Shown: positions 54,624-63,600 of the stretch, piece after piece
How the letters are laid out: each line of letters begins with the position of its first letter
Numbering within the stretch: position 1 is the first letter of the stretch
Source of the DNA: Betaproteobacteria bacterium
Lineage (GTDB): Bacteria > Pseudomonadota > Gammaproteobacteria > Burkholderiales > Usitatibacteraceae
DNA: 64,000 nt
Reading direction: 5' to 3'
NCBI GenBank assembly: GCA_016708825.1
Contig: JADJEZ010000002.1
Location: forward strand, 248,001 to 312,000
The notes under the pieces: model-generated
Databases searched by the model: none
Told to the model about the DNA's origin: nothing
Seen by the model: the letters and a program-made list of their open reading frames with translations, nothing else
Program-made: the position numbers and the translations under genes

Positions 54624-54923
54624 ATGCTCTACGCCATCATCGCCGAGGACGTTCCCGGCTCCCTGGACAAGCGCCTCGCCTCGCGCCCGGCGCACGTGGA
54701 GCGCCTGAAGGCGCTCGTGGCCGAGGGACGCCTCGTCCTCGCGGGGCCGCACCCGCTCATCGACGCCGAAGACCCGGGGCCCGCGGGATTTTCCGGCTCG
54801 CTCATCGTCGCGGAATTCGCCTCGCGGGAACTCGCGATCGCCTGGGCGAGCGCGGACCCGTACGTGGCCGCCGGCGTCTACGGGAAGGTCACCGTGAAGC
54901 CATTCAAGAGGGCACTGCCGTGA
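54624..54923 (+). CDS. yciI: YciI family protein
   Basis: 99 residues, dimeric ferredoxin-like fold. MLYAIIAEDVPGSLDKRLAS then RPAHVERLKALVAEGRLVLAGP (with the conserved RPAH and GP motifs), DPGPAGFSGSLIVAEF and DPYVAAGVYGKVTVKPF. E. coli YciI acts as a dehalogenase-like cis-3-chloroacrylate hydrolase in vitro; physiological role unknown. Its stop overlaps the bolA ATG. Confidence 0.93.
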   Translation: MLYAIIAEDVPGSLDKRLASRPAHVERLKALVAEGRLVLAGPHPLIDAEDPGPAGFSGSLIVAEFASRELAIAWASADPYVAAGVYGKVTVKPFKRALP

Positions 54924-55174
54924 ACCTCGAAACCGCCATCCGCGAGCGCCTCGCCGTGCTCGCGCCCGAGAGCGTGGAACTCGTCGACGAGGAACACCTC
55001 CACATCGGCCACGGGGCCGACGGCGCGCACTGGCAGCTCACCATCGTTTCGGAAGCCTTCCGCGGGAAGCCCCCGCTGGCGAGGCATCGAATGGTTTATG
55101 AGGCCCTGGGCGACCTCATGAAACGCGACATCCATGCCCTGAGAATCGAGGCGTTCGCGCCCGAACAGTTTTGA
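54920..55174 (+). CDS. bolA: BolA family protein
   Basis: 84 residues. BolA fold: ETAIRERLAVLAPESVELVD at the N terminus, GADGAHWQLTIVSEAFRGK, LARHRMVYEALGDLMKRDIHALRI. The conserved His residues (GHGADGAHW; RHRMVY) may coordinate an iron-sulphur cluster with a monothiol glutaredoxin, as known for BolA proteins. Overlaps yciI by four bases and stands 20 bases before ppiC. Confidence 0.93.
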   Translation: MNLETAIRERLAVLAPESVELVDEEHLHIGHGADGAHWQLTIVSEAFRGKPPLARHRMVYEALGDLMKRDIHALRIEAFAPEQF

Positions 55175-55194
55175 CCCCACGAAAAGGAACCTCC

Positions 55195-56010
55195 ATGCAT
55201 TGCACCCTGAAGACCCTCGCCGTCGCGCTCGTCGCGGGCACGTTCGCCATCGGCGCCGTGGCCCAGGACAAGGCTCCCAAGAAGGCCGCCGCCGGAAAGA
55301 TCGTCGTGAACGGCGTCACGATCCCCCAGTCGCGCCTCGACATGATGAACAAGGAGCTCTCCGCGAGCGGGCAGCCCGACACGGCCGAGCGCCAGAAGGC
55401 CGTGCGCGAGGAGCTCATCAACCGCGAGGTGCTCGTGCAGGCGGCGCAGAAGCGCGGTCTGGACAAGAGCAGCGAGGTGGCCGCGCAGATCGAAATGGCC
55501 CGCCAGGCCGTGCTCGTGCGCGCGCTCTTCGAGAGCGAGGTGAAGGCCAACCCGATCACCGACCTGGATCTGCAGAAGCAGTACGAGGACTTCAAGAAGT
55601 CCATGGGCGAGAACGAGTACAAGATCCGCCACATCCTCGTGGACAAGGAAGACGACGCGAAGGCGATCATCGCCGAGCTCGGCAAGGGCGGCGACTTCGC
55701 CAAGATCGCGAAGGACAAGTCGAAGGACCCCGGCTCCAAGGACAACGGCGGCGACCTCGACTGGGGCCCGTCCGCGCGCTACGTGAAGCCGTTCGCCGAC
55801 GCCGTGACGTCGATGAAGAAGGGCGCGCTCACCACCGCGCCGGTGAAGACCGACTTCGGCTACCACGTGATCCGGCTGGACGACGTGCGCCCCCTGAAGG
55901 TGCCCGGCTTCGACGAGCTGAAGGAGCAGTTCCGCCAGCGCGCCCAGCAGCAGCAGATCCAGAAGCTGGTGATGGACCTGCGCGGCAAGGCGAAGGTGGA
56001 GGAGCGCTAG
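55195..56010 (+). CDS. ppiC: Periplasmic parvulin-type peptidyl-prolyl isomerase
   Basis: 271 residues with signal peptide (LAVALVAGTFAIGAVAQ). N-terminal SurA-like helical part (VNGVTIPQSRLDMMNKELSA), then a parvulin domain at about 140-230 (YKIRHILVDKEDDAKAIIAE; GGDLDWGPSARYVKPFADAV; TDFGYHVIRLDDVRPLKVPG). Folding of outer-membrane/periplasmic proteins is the expected role. AAGGAAC precedes the ATG. A clear terminator follows. Confidence 0.93.
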   Translation: MHCTLKTLAVALVAGTFAIGAVAQDKAPKKAAAGKIVVNGVTIPQSRLDMMNKELSASGQPDTAERQKAVREELINREVLVQAAQKRGLDKSSEVAAQIEMARQAVLVRALFESEVKANPITDLDLQKQYEDFKKSMGENEYKIRHILVDKEDDAKAIIAELGKGGDFAKIAKDKSKDPGSKDNGGDLDWGPSARYVKPFADAVTSMKKGALTTAPVKTDFGYHVIRLDDVRPLKVPGFDELKEQFRQRAQQQQIQKLVMDLRGKAKVEER

Positions 56011-56035
56011 CCTCCCGCCATCCGTTTCGCGAGGA

Positions 56036-56063
56036 AGGGCGCCCGCGGGCGCCCTTTTTCTTT
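56036..56063 (+). terminator. Rho-independent terminator after ppiC
   Basis: AGGGCGCC and GGCGCCCT form an 8-base GC stem around CGCG (56036-56055), followed directly by TTTTCTTT. It lies 25 bases after the ppiC stop and ends the yciB-yciI-bolA-ppiC run. Confidence 0.85.
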
Positions 56064-56111
56064 CGCGCTATCATCGACGCGAAGCCCATCCGAAGCCACC
56101 GAAGGAAATCC

Positions 56112-56642
56112 ATGCCGACCTCGCTCGTGGTGACCGCCATCGGCCCCGATCGCCCGGGAATCGTGAACGCGCTCTCCGACACGGCGCAGCGCTTCGGCGC
56201 GAACTGGGCGGCGAGCCGCATGGCCAACCTCGCGGGCCAGTTCGCGGGGATGGTGCATTTCGAGGTGGGCGACGACAAGGCGGATGCCCTCGCCGAGGCG
56301 CTCGGCGCGCTCGAGTCCTCCGGGCTTCGCATCGTCATCGCGCGCAGCCAGCCGGGTGCGGCCACGCCCGCCCGCCGCCGGGTGCGGCTCGAACTCGTGG
56401 GCCACGACCGGCCGGGGATCGTCCGGGACCTGTCGGGCAACCTCGCCCAGCGCGGCGTGAGCATCGAGGAGCTGGAGACCGAGGTGGCGAGTGCCGCGAT
56501 GTCGGGAGAGCACCTCTTCAAGGTGCGGGCGCTGCTCGCGGTGCCCGCGGAACTGCCCAATGACGAGCTGCAGCGCGGGCTCGAGGCGCTCGCCAACGAG
56601 ATGATGGTCGACGTCGAGCTGGGCGAACCCGCCGACGGCTGA
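56112..56642 (+). CDS. Two-ACT-domain protein, GcvR-like
   Basis: 176 residues made of two ACT domains: LVVTAIGPDRPGIVNALSDT (first) and RLELVGHDRPGIVRDLSGNL (second), each with the Gly-Pro/His-Asp-Arg-Pro-Gly-Ile turn. Matches the glycine cleavage system regulatory protein GcvR type, which senses glycine with GcvA in enterics. No gcv gene is nearby, so the target is unknown. GAAGGAAA precedes the ATG. Confidence 0.85.
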   Translation: MPTSLVVTAIGPDRPGIVNALSDTAQRFGANWAASRMANLAGQFAGMVHFEVGDDKADALAEALGALESSGLRIVIARSQPGAATPARRRVRLELVGHDRPGIVRDLSGNLAQRGVSIEELETEVASAAMSGEHLFKVRALLAVPAELPNDELQRGLEALANEMMVDVELGEPADG

Positions 56643-56742
56643 GTGCCGCGCAGCGGCCGTTAGCGCACACGTGCCGCTTGCGCCGGGCGGCTTTCATGGC
56701 GACCATTGCGGCTAGCGCACAAGCTGACGGAGGTCACACCCC

Positions 56743-57179
56743 ATGTACAAGCGAATCCTGCTCGCCTATGACGGCTCCCAGACGGGCCAGAAGGCATTGC
56801 TCGACTGCAGCGACATCGCGCAGTGGAACCAGTCGGAACTCTTCCTCGTCGCGGTGATGCCGTCGCCGGCGACGTTCATCGGGGCCGAGGGCGGCGTCTA
56901 CGACGCCGGCAGCGAGGAGCGCGACCGCCAGCAGTACCAGGGCATCCTCGACGAGGGCTGCGCCGGCTTTCGGAAGCCGGGCACAACGCCAACGGCGAGG
57001 TGGTGGTCGGCGACGCCGTCGACGAGATCGCGAAGTGCGCGAGCCGGATCTCCGCCGACCTGATCGTGGTCGGGCACCGCCACCTGGAGGGCTGGGCGGC
57101 TCGGTGGTGGAGAGGCTCCGTTTCCAAGGCGCTCATCGAGCATTCCCCCTGCAACGTGCTGGTCGTCATCACCCATTGA
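56743..57179 (+). CDS. uspA: Universal stress protein UspA family, one frameshift
   Basis: 145 residues after repair. MYKRILLAYDGSQTGQKALL opening, middle VVVGDAVDEIAKCA, then ISADLIVVGHRHLEGW and the nucleotide-binding GSVSKALIEHSPCNVLVV near the C terminus (GxxxxG-type with S/N). A missing C near 56968 breaks the frame before RLSEAGHNANG. Upstream are two copies of TAGCGCACA (56661-56669 and 56713-56721), possible regulator sites. GGAGG stands before the ATG. Confidence 0.88.
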
Positions 57180-57214
57180 CCCTTTTGCCCGGCGGCGCCG
57201 TTTCATGACCTGAA

Positions 57215-57233
57215 CCCCGCCATCCCGGCGGGG
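57215..57233 (+). terminator. Hairpin between uspA and the lipoprotein gene
   Basis: CCCCGCC and GGCGGGG form a 7-base stem around ATCCC, 36 bases after the uspA stop. No T tract follows, so it may be a weak terminator or a leader structure of the lipoprotein gene, whose AAAGGAG and ATG are just downstream. Confidence 0.35.
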
Positions 57234-57253
57234 CAGCCCCGAAAGGAGCCGTC

Positions 57254-58096
57254 ATGAAGCGCCTCGCCACCCTCGCCGCCGCCCTCGCCGCCGCCTTGGT
57301 CCTTCCCGCCTGCGCCCACGGCACGGGCGGCCTCGCCCGCGTCACCGTCTACGACCGCACCGCCAACCGGGAGCTTCCCGTGCACTGGCGAGACGGGCGC
57401 GCCTACGTCGCCGGCCATCCCGGCAACGAGTACCAGGTGCGCGTGCGCAACGCCTCGGGCGAGGACCTCCTCGCGGTGGTGAGCGTGGACGGCGTGAACG
57501 TGATCACCGGGCAATCGGCGCGGGCGACCCAGAGCGGCTACGTGCTGGGCTCCTACGGCTCGCTCGACGTGTCCGGCTGGCGCAAGAGCATGCAGCACAC
57601 CGCCGCGTTCTACTTCACCTCGCTTCCCGATTCCTACGCCGCACGCACCGGGCGCCCCGACGACGTCGGCGTGATCGGCGTGGCGCTCTTCAAGAGGAAG
57701 CCCCCGGAGCCCGTCACCCCTCCGCAGCCCCTGCCGCAGCCGTTCGCGAAGCAGGAATCCGGCGGGTCCTCGCCGTATCCGGCGGCACCCTCGGCGGCCG
57801 CGCCCGCCGAGCGCAACGAATCCCGGGATTCGGCCGCCAAGCGCGCGCAAGCCGAGTCGCCGCTCGGCACCGGGCACGGCCGCCGCGAGACGAACCCGAC
57901 CCGCTACGTGGAATTCGAGCGCGCCTCGCCCTATGCCGCGGAGACGATCACGATCTACTACGACAGCACGCGAAACCTCGTCGCACAGGGCGTGATCCGC
58001 CCCGCGCCGCGCTCGCGCGACCCGAACCCCTTCCCGGGATTCGTGCCGGATCCGGTGTCCTACTACCGCTCCTGGCACCGGCCGCCGGGCGTGTGA
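57254..58096 (+). CDS. Putative lipoprotein of unknown function
   Basis: 280 residues. Signal peptide with lipobox LPAC (Cys at about residue 21): LATLAAALAAALVLPAC. Residues 25-135 form a beta-rich part (LARVTVYDRTANRELPVHWR; AYVAGHPGNEYQVRVRNASG; LLAVVSVDGVNVITG) that looks like a conserved periplasmic domain, then a Pro/Ala/Ser-rich linker and a C-terminal piece with YVEFERASPYAAETITIYYD. I do not know the family name or role. AAAGGAG precedes the ATG. It ends just before the ECF sigma gene. Confidence 0.72.
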   Translation: MKRLATLAAALAAALVLPACAHGTGGLARVTVYDRTANRELPVHWRDGRAYVAGHPGNEYQVRVRNASGEDLLAVVSVDGVNVITGQSARATQSGYVLGSYGSLDVSGWRKSMQHTAAFYFTSLPDSYAARTGRPDDVGVIGVALFKRKPPEPVTPPQPLPQPFAKQESGGSSPYPAAPSAAAPAERNESRDSAAKRAQAESPLGTGHGRRETNPTRYVEFERASPYAAETITIYYDSTRNLVAQGVIRPAPRSRDPNPFPGFVPDPVSYYRSWHRPPGV

Positions 58097-58118
58097 GCCG
58101 CCGGGCCTCGGATGCCGC

Positions 58119-58140
58119 GCGGGGAGCGTAAACTCCCCGC
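58119..58140 (+). promoter_or_regulatory. Hairpin abutting the ECF sigma start codon
   Basis: GCGGGGAG (58119-58126) pairs perfectly with CTCCCCGC (58133-58140) around the loop CGTAAA, and the GTG start is the next base. The loop and arm contain TAAACT, a plausible -10, so the mRNA could instead be leaderless. No other ribosome site is visible. Confidence 0.5.
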
Positions 58141-58698
58141 GTGCCCGAGACCGACGAACAACTCATGCTCGCCTTTGCCGCAGGGGACGCCGGCGCATTC
58201 GACCGTCTCTACGCGCGCCACAAGGGCACCGTGTTCCGCTTCGTTTCCCGGTCCCTGCCCTCGAAGGCCGATGCCGAGGAGATCTTCCAGGACGTCTGGA
58301 TGAAGGCGATCGAGGCGAGGGCCCGCTACGAGCCGCGGGCGAAGTTCACCACCTGGCTCTACGCCATCGCCCACAACCGGCTCGTCGACGCCTGGCGCCG
58401 CAAGGGCCTGGCACTCGTGCCCCTCGACGCCGGGGACGAGGACGGGCGGCCCGCGATCGACCCGCCGGGCGATCCCGGAGACGATCCGTACGCGCAGGTG
58501 TCCAACCGGGAGGCGATGGCGCGGTTCGCGGCCGCGTTCGAAGCGCTCCCGCCCGCCCAGCGCGAAGCGTTCGTGATGAAGGAGGAAGCCGAAATGTCCA
58601 TCGCCGAGATCGCCGCGGCCACCGGCGCGAACGAGGAAGCGGTGAAGAGCCGCGTGCGCTATGCGACGGCCAAGCTCCGGGAAGCCCTCGATGGCTGA
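58141..58698 (+). CDS. ECF-type RNA polymerase sigma factor
   Basis: 185 residues. Region 2 at about 10-80 (FAAGDAGAFDRLYARHKGTV; DAEEIFQDVWMKAIEARARY; KFTTWLYAIAHNRLVDAWRR) and region 4 at about 130-180 (ALPPAQREAFVMKEEAEMSI; GANEEAVKSRVRYATAKLRE). Linker is rich in Gly/Asp/Pro. GTG start directly after a hairpin. Overlaps the next gene by eight bases. RpoE-like group; regulon unknown. Confidence 0.93.
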   Translation: MPETDEQLMLAFAAGDAGAFDRLYARHKGTVFRFVSRSLPSKADAEEIFQDVWMKAIEARARYEPRAKFTTWLYAIAHNRLVDAWRRKGLALVPLDAGDEDGRPAIDPPGDPGDDPYAQVSNREAMARFAAAFEALPPAQREAFVMKEEAEMSIAEIAAATGANEEAVKSRVRYATAKLREALDG

Positions 58699-59696
58699 TC
58701 CGCGCGACGACCGCGTGGGCGCGGCCTATCGCGCGATGCCGGGCGAGACGCCACCGCCCGCGCTCGACGCGGCGATCCAGGCGGCCGCGCGGCGGGCCGT
58801 GGGCGCACGGCCGGGCGGCACGCGCCGCTGGCAGCTGCCGATGTCGATCGCCGCCGTGCTGGCGCTCGCCGTCGGCGTGTCGCTGCAGGTCGAACGCGAG
58901 AAGCCCATGGTCGTCGACGGCACGCCGGTTTCCTCGGGCAGCGCCGAGTACCCCGTCGCTCCTCCTGCGGCGGAAGCCGAAGAGAGGAGTGCTTCCGGGA
59001 AACCGGATGCGACGACAACGCATCCCGCTTCGACGCCAGTGGCTGCGCCCGAGCCTGCGGCACCGCCCGCGGCGGCAGTGCGAGCGCCCGCGCCCGCAGC
59101 CAGCGGCGCCAGCGCACCACCGCCCGCGGCGACGGTGCCGGCGCCAGCGCCCGTGATGCGGGAGCAGGCGATCGCGGCGCCGGCGCAGAAGCTCTCGCAA
59201 CCCGGCGCGCCGGCCCCGCAGGCAATGGATGCCTCGCCGGCCCCCGCAAGGCAACCTGTTCCGGCGCCAGAGGCGAAGCGCTTCGCGCCGGATCCGCCCC
59301 GCGCCGAGCCGGTCGCGCGTCCCGCATCGCCGCCGGCTGCCGCTCCCCCGCTGGCTTCGGGCGCCGCGCCGTTTTCAGCTCCCCTCGGGAAGAATGTCGC
59401 GCCGATGCCCGCGGCGGCCGCACCGGCGGCGGCCGATGCCATACGGCCCGCGGAGCCTGCCCGCGCTGCCGCGCCGCCCGCCCCGCGGGGGAAGTCGGAG
59501 CTTTCCCGCGACGCAGCCACGCGGGAGGAGAAGGCCACCCTCGGCGCTTCGGAGGCCCCCGAGAAGCAACTCGAGCGCATCGCCGGGCTGCGCAACCGGG
59601 GCATGCACAACGAAGCCGACCGCGCGCTGGCGCAGTTTCGCCGCGACCATCCCGGCTACCGCATCAGCGAGGAGTGGCTGCAAGGTAGCGCGGTAA
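58691..59696 (+). CDS. Membrane-anchored Pro/Ala-rich protein coupled to the ECF sigma factor, probable frameshift at 3' end
   Basis: About 334 residues. Short cytoplasmic N terminus (about 44), one transmembrane helix (LPMSIAAVLALAVGVSLQVE), a periplasmic Pro/Ala-rich stretch to about 285, and a helical C terminus (EKQLERIAGLRNRGMHNEAD; DHPGYRISEEWL). This is anti-sigma topology, but no zinc-binding anti-sigma motif is seen. One extra base near 59682 hides a natural end (LKVAR, stop at 59694); in the raw frame it would run to 59824 into the GNAT gene on the other strand. Overlaps the sigma gene, so coupled. Confidence 0.65.
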
Positions 59697-59735
59697 GCGT
59701 CCCTCCCGACTCGCGCGACGCGGTCTTGCTCAGGC

Positions 59736-59786
59736 GAGCAGGCAGTTCAGCCGAGCAGGCAACTCAGACGAGCAGGCAGCTCAGGC
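59736..59786. repeat. Three tandem 17-base repeats at the GNAT 3' end
   Basis: Copies at 59736-59752, 59753-59769 and 59770-59786, each GAGCAGGCA(G/A)(T/C)TCAGxC. On the minus strand they encode the end of the GNAT protein (LSCLLV) and repeat it in different frames with a stop in or beside each copy. Another half copy precedes them at 59728-59735. Confidence 0.8.
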
Positions 59787-60243
59787 GCTCCTCGCGCAGG
59801 GTCGCGAAGCCGTGGCGCTCGTAGAAGCGCCGCGCGCCGGGATTGTCGAAGTGCGTGGCGGTGTCGATGCGCGTCACACCCGTCTTCACGAGCTCGGCCT
59901 TGAGTGACGCGAGCATCGCCGAGCCGATGCCCTGGCCTTCCAGCCCCGGGCGCACGTTCACATCGTCCAGCTTGGCCACGAGGGTTCCGCGCGAGGTGGA
60001 GATCGCGAGGCACACGACGCAGCAGCCCACGACCTCGCCGCCGCGCCGCCCCATCCACACGAAGCCGAGGTCGGGCCTCGCGAGGAAGAGATCCAGCGCG
60101 CGGGCGAGCGCGTCGGGGCCGCCGTCCCCGTAGACCGCGGCGACGTCACGGTAGTGCGGATCGGCGCGCAGGAACGCGAGAAAGAGCCCGAAGGCCTCGT
60201 CGCGATCACCGGGGGCCATGCGCGAAAACGCGAGTTCGCTCAC
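59764..60243 (-). CDS. GNAT-family N-acetyltransferase
   Basis: 159 residues. Acetyl-CoA loop motif A is NVRPGLEGQGIGSAMLASL (Q-G-I-G), preceded by the strand VGCCVVCLAISTSRGTLVAK and followed by GARRFYERHGFATLREERLS. GTG start at 60243, in a short segment resembling the 3' end of the upstream monooxygenase gene. Substrate unknown. Convergent with the ECF partner gene; the last codons lie in 17-base tandem repeats. Confidence 0.87.
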   Translation of the reverse strand: MSELAFSRMAPGDRDEAFGLFLAFLRADPHYRDVAAVYGDGGPDALARALDLFLARPDLGFVWMGRRGGEVVGCCVVCLAISTSRGTLVAKLDDVNVRPGLEGQGIGSAMLASLKAELVKTGVTRIDTATHFDNPGARRFYERHGFATLREERLSCLLV

Positions 60244-60315
60244 GCCGTCTTCCCGGCAACGCCGTACGCATCCAGGCTCACGGCTTCTTCGCCGCGAAAC
60301 CGCACGTGTCCGCGC

Positions 60316-60627
60316 TCACGCCGGCTTCCCGGCGGGGCCGTACGCGCCCACGCGGCTCTCCGAGAGCGTGAGCGCCTCGCATCTCCGGTCGATGCGGCCG
60401 TACTCGGCCTCGTGCTCGCCGAGAAAGGCGCTGTACGCCTCCTCGCCCGACCAGCGGTCGATGGTCACGTACTCGCCCGGGCGCTCGTCGTCGACGAGCA
60501 GCTCGGTGCCGAGGTAGTCCGGCGACGCGGAAAAGAGCTTCGCCCACTCGCCCTTCGGCCCGTAGGCCTTCTCGAATTTCGCCACCTGTTCCGGATCGAC
60601 CCGGTAGCGCCAGATCACGACGTACAT
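60316..60627 (-). CDS. Antibiotic biosynthesis monooxygenase (ABM) family protein
   Basis: 103 residues. MYVVIWRYRVDPEQVAKFEK at the N terminus, SPDYLGTELLVDDERPGEYV, TIDRWSGEEAYSAFLGEHEA: a dimeric alpha/beta barrel of the ABM type. Function within the family is variable. Four bases after purL, so probably cotranscribed. Its 3' end (AYGPAGKPA-stop) is echoed about 75 bases downstream (AYGVAGKTA-stop) before the GNAT start. Confidence 0.8.
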   Translation of the reverse strand: MYVVIWRYRVDPEQVAKFEKAYGPKGEWAKLFSASPDYLGTELLVDDERPGEYVTIDRWSGEEAYSAFLGEHEAEYGRIDRRCEALTLSESRVGAYGPAGKPA

Positions 60628-60631
60628 GGTC

Positions 60632-63600
60632 TCAGCCCAGCCACGCGCGCGCGTTGCGGAACATGCGCATCCAGGGCGAATCCTCGCCCCAGCCGTCCGG
60701 GTGCCACGACATGAGCACGGTGCGGAAGACGCGCTCCGGGTGCGGCATCATGATGGTGAAGCGCCCGTCCGGCGTGGTGACCGCGGTGATGCCGCCGGGC
60801 GAGCCGTTGGCGTTGTAGGGATAGGCCTCGGTGGGCTTGCCGCGGTGGTCGACGAAGCGCGCGGCGACCAGGAATTCGCAGGCCTCGCGCGCCTTCGCGT
60901 CCCGGAAGGTGGCCTTGCCCTCGCCGTGGGCGGTGACGATGGGAATGCGGCTGCCTTCCATGCCCGCGAAGAAGAGCGACGGCGACTTCTGCACCTCGAG
61001 CAGCGTGAAGCGTGCCTCGTACTGCTCCGAGAGGTTCCTCTCGAAATGCGGCCAGTTCTGCGCGCCCGGGATGATCGCCTTCAGGTTCGACACCATCTGG
61101 CAGCCGTTGCAGGCGCCGAGCGCGAAGGAATCGGCGCGGCCGAAGAACGCCTCGAACTCGTCGCGGGCCCGGGCGTTGAAGAGGATGGACTTGGCCCAGC
61201 CTTCGCCGGCGCCCAGCGTGTCGCCGTAGCTGAACCCGCCGCACGCGGCGAAGCCCTTGAAGTCGGCGAGCGCCACGCGCCCGGCGATGATGTCGCTCAT
61301 GTGCACGTCGAAGGCGGCGAAGCCCGCGCGGTCGAAGGCAGCCGCCATTTCCATCTGCCCGTTCACGCCCTGTTCCCTCAGGATCGCGATCCGCGGCCGC
61401 GCGCCCCTGGCCACGAAGGGTGCGGCGATGTCCTCGGCGGGATCGAAAGTGAGCTTCGCGGAAAGCCCCGGATCGCCCTCGTCCAGGATCCGGTCGTACT
61501 CCTGGTCGGCGCAGGCCGGGTTGTCGCGCAGGCGCTGGATGGCGTGCGTGACCGAGGACCACGCGCGGTGCAGGTCGACCCGCTTCTGCGCGAGCACGGG
61601 CTTGCCGTTCAGGAGGATGCGCAGCTGCCCTTCGGCGTTGGGGTGCCCGATCACGTGCGATTCGCGCGAGAGCCCGGCTTCCCTCAGCGCGCCCATCACC
61701 GCGGCGCGGTCGTCCTTGCGCACCTGCAGCACCGCGCCCAGTTCCTCGTTGAAGAGCACCGCGAGCACGCGATCCGCGACGTTTCCGGCGAGCACGTCGG
61801 TCTGGCGCTCGTGGCCGTCGACGTCGAGCTGCTTCGGGTCGATGGCGAGGTTGTCGAGGTAGATGCTGACGCCCGCGCGGCCCGCGAAGGCCATCTCGCA
61901 CAGCGTCGCGAAGAGGCCGCCGTCGGAGCGGTCGTGGTAGGCGAGGATCCTGCCGCCCGCGTTCAGCGCCTGGATCGCGCCGAAGAAGGCGGCGAGCTTC
62001 GCGGGGTCGTCCACGTCGGGCGCCGCATCCCCGAGCTGGCCGTGCACCTGCGCGAGCGCGGAGCCGCCGAGGCGGTTCCTGCCGCCGCCGAGATCGACCA
62101 GCACGAGTTCCGTATCGCCCGCGTCGGTGCGCAACTGCGGCGTGAGGGTGCGGCGCGCGTCCGTCACCGGCGCGAAGGCGGTGATCACGAGCGAGAGCGG
62201 CGCGGTGACCGCCTTCGCCTCGCCCGTGGCGGGATCCTGCCAGGTCGTCTTCATCGACATGGAATCCTTGCCGACGGGAATCGCGACGCCGAGCGCGGGG
62301 CAGAGCTCCATGCCCACGGCCCGCACGGTGTCGAAGAGCGCCGCGTCCTCGCCCGGATGCCCCGCCGCGCACATCCAGTTGGCGGAGAGCTTCACGTCGC
62401 CCAGGGCCGCGATGGCGGCCGCGGCGATGTTGGTGATCGCCTCTCCCACCGCCATGCGCCCCGAAGCGGGGCCGTCGATCAGCGCGAGTGGCGTGCGCTC
62501 GCCGAGGGCCATGGCTTCGCCGAGATGCGTCGCGTAACCCATCGTCGTGACCGCGCAGTCGGCCACCGGCACCTGCCACGGGCCGACCATCTGGTCGCGC
62601 GCACACAGGCCGCCCACGGAGCGGTCGCCGATGGTGACGAGGAAAGTCTTGTCCGCGACCGCCGGAAGCCGCAACACGCGCAACGCCGCCTCCTCGAGGT
62701 CGATGGCGGACGGATCGAAGGCCGCGCGCTTGCGCGCGAGGCGCTTCACGTCGCGGTGCATGCGCGGCGGCTTGCCGAGCAGCACCTCCAGCGGCACGTC
62801 CACGGGGTCGTTCGCGAAGAGCGTGTCCTCGACCACGAGCCGGCCGTCCGCGCGCGCGATGCCCACCACCGCGTAGGGGCAGCGCTCGCGCTCGCAGACC
62901 CGGGCGAACTCGTCGATCCGGTCCTCGGGAATCGCGAGCATGTAGCGCTCCTGCGACTCGTTGGACCAGATCTGCATGGGCGTCATGCCCGGCTCCTCGA
63001 TCGGCACCTCGCGCAACTCCACGTCGGCGCCGACGCCGCCGCCGTGCGCAAGCTCCGGCAGCGCGTTGGAGATCCCGCCCGCGCCCACGTCGTGGATGGA
63101 GAGGATGGGGTTCGCCTCCCCCATCTGCCAGCAGGCGTCGATCACCTCCTGGCAGCGGCGCTCGAGTTCCGCGTTCGCCCGCTGCACGGAATCGAAATCG
63201 AGGGACTCGGTGTTGGTTCCGCTCGCCATCGAGGAGGCCGCGCCGCCGCCTATGCCGATGAGGAAACCCGGGCCGCCCAGCTGAATGAGCAAGGTGTCCG
63301 CGGCGAAGGCGTGCTTCGTGACGTGCCGCGCGGAGAGGTTGCCGAGACCGCCGGCCAGCATGATGGGCTTGTGGTAGCCGCGCACCTCGCCCGCGACTTC
63401 CATCTCGAAGGCGCGGAAGTAACCGGCGAGGTTCGGCCGGCCGAATTCGTTGTTGTACGCGGCACCGCCGATGGGGCCCTCGACCATGATCGCGAGCGCC
63501 GAGGCGATGCGCCCGGGCTTGCCGTAGTCGCCTTCCCACGGCTCGCGCTGCCCGGGAAGCTGGAGGTTCGATACCGAGAACCCCGTGAGGCCCGCCTTGG

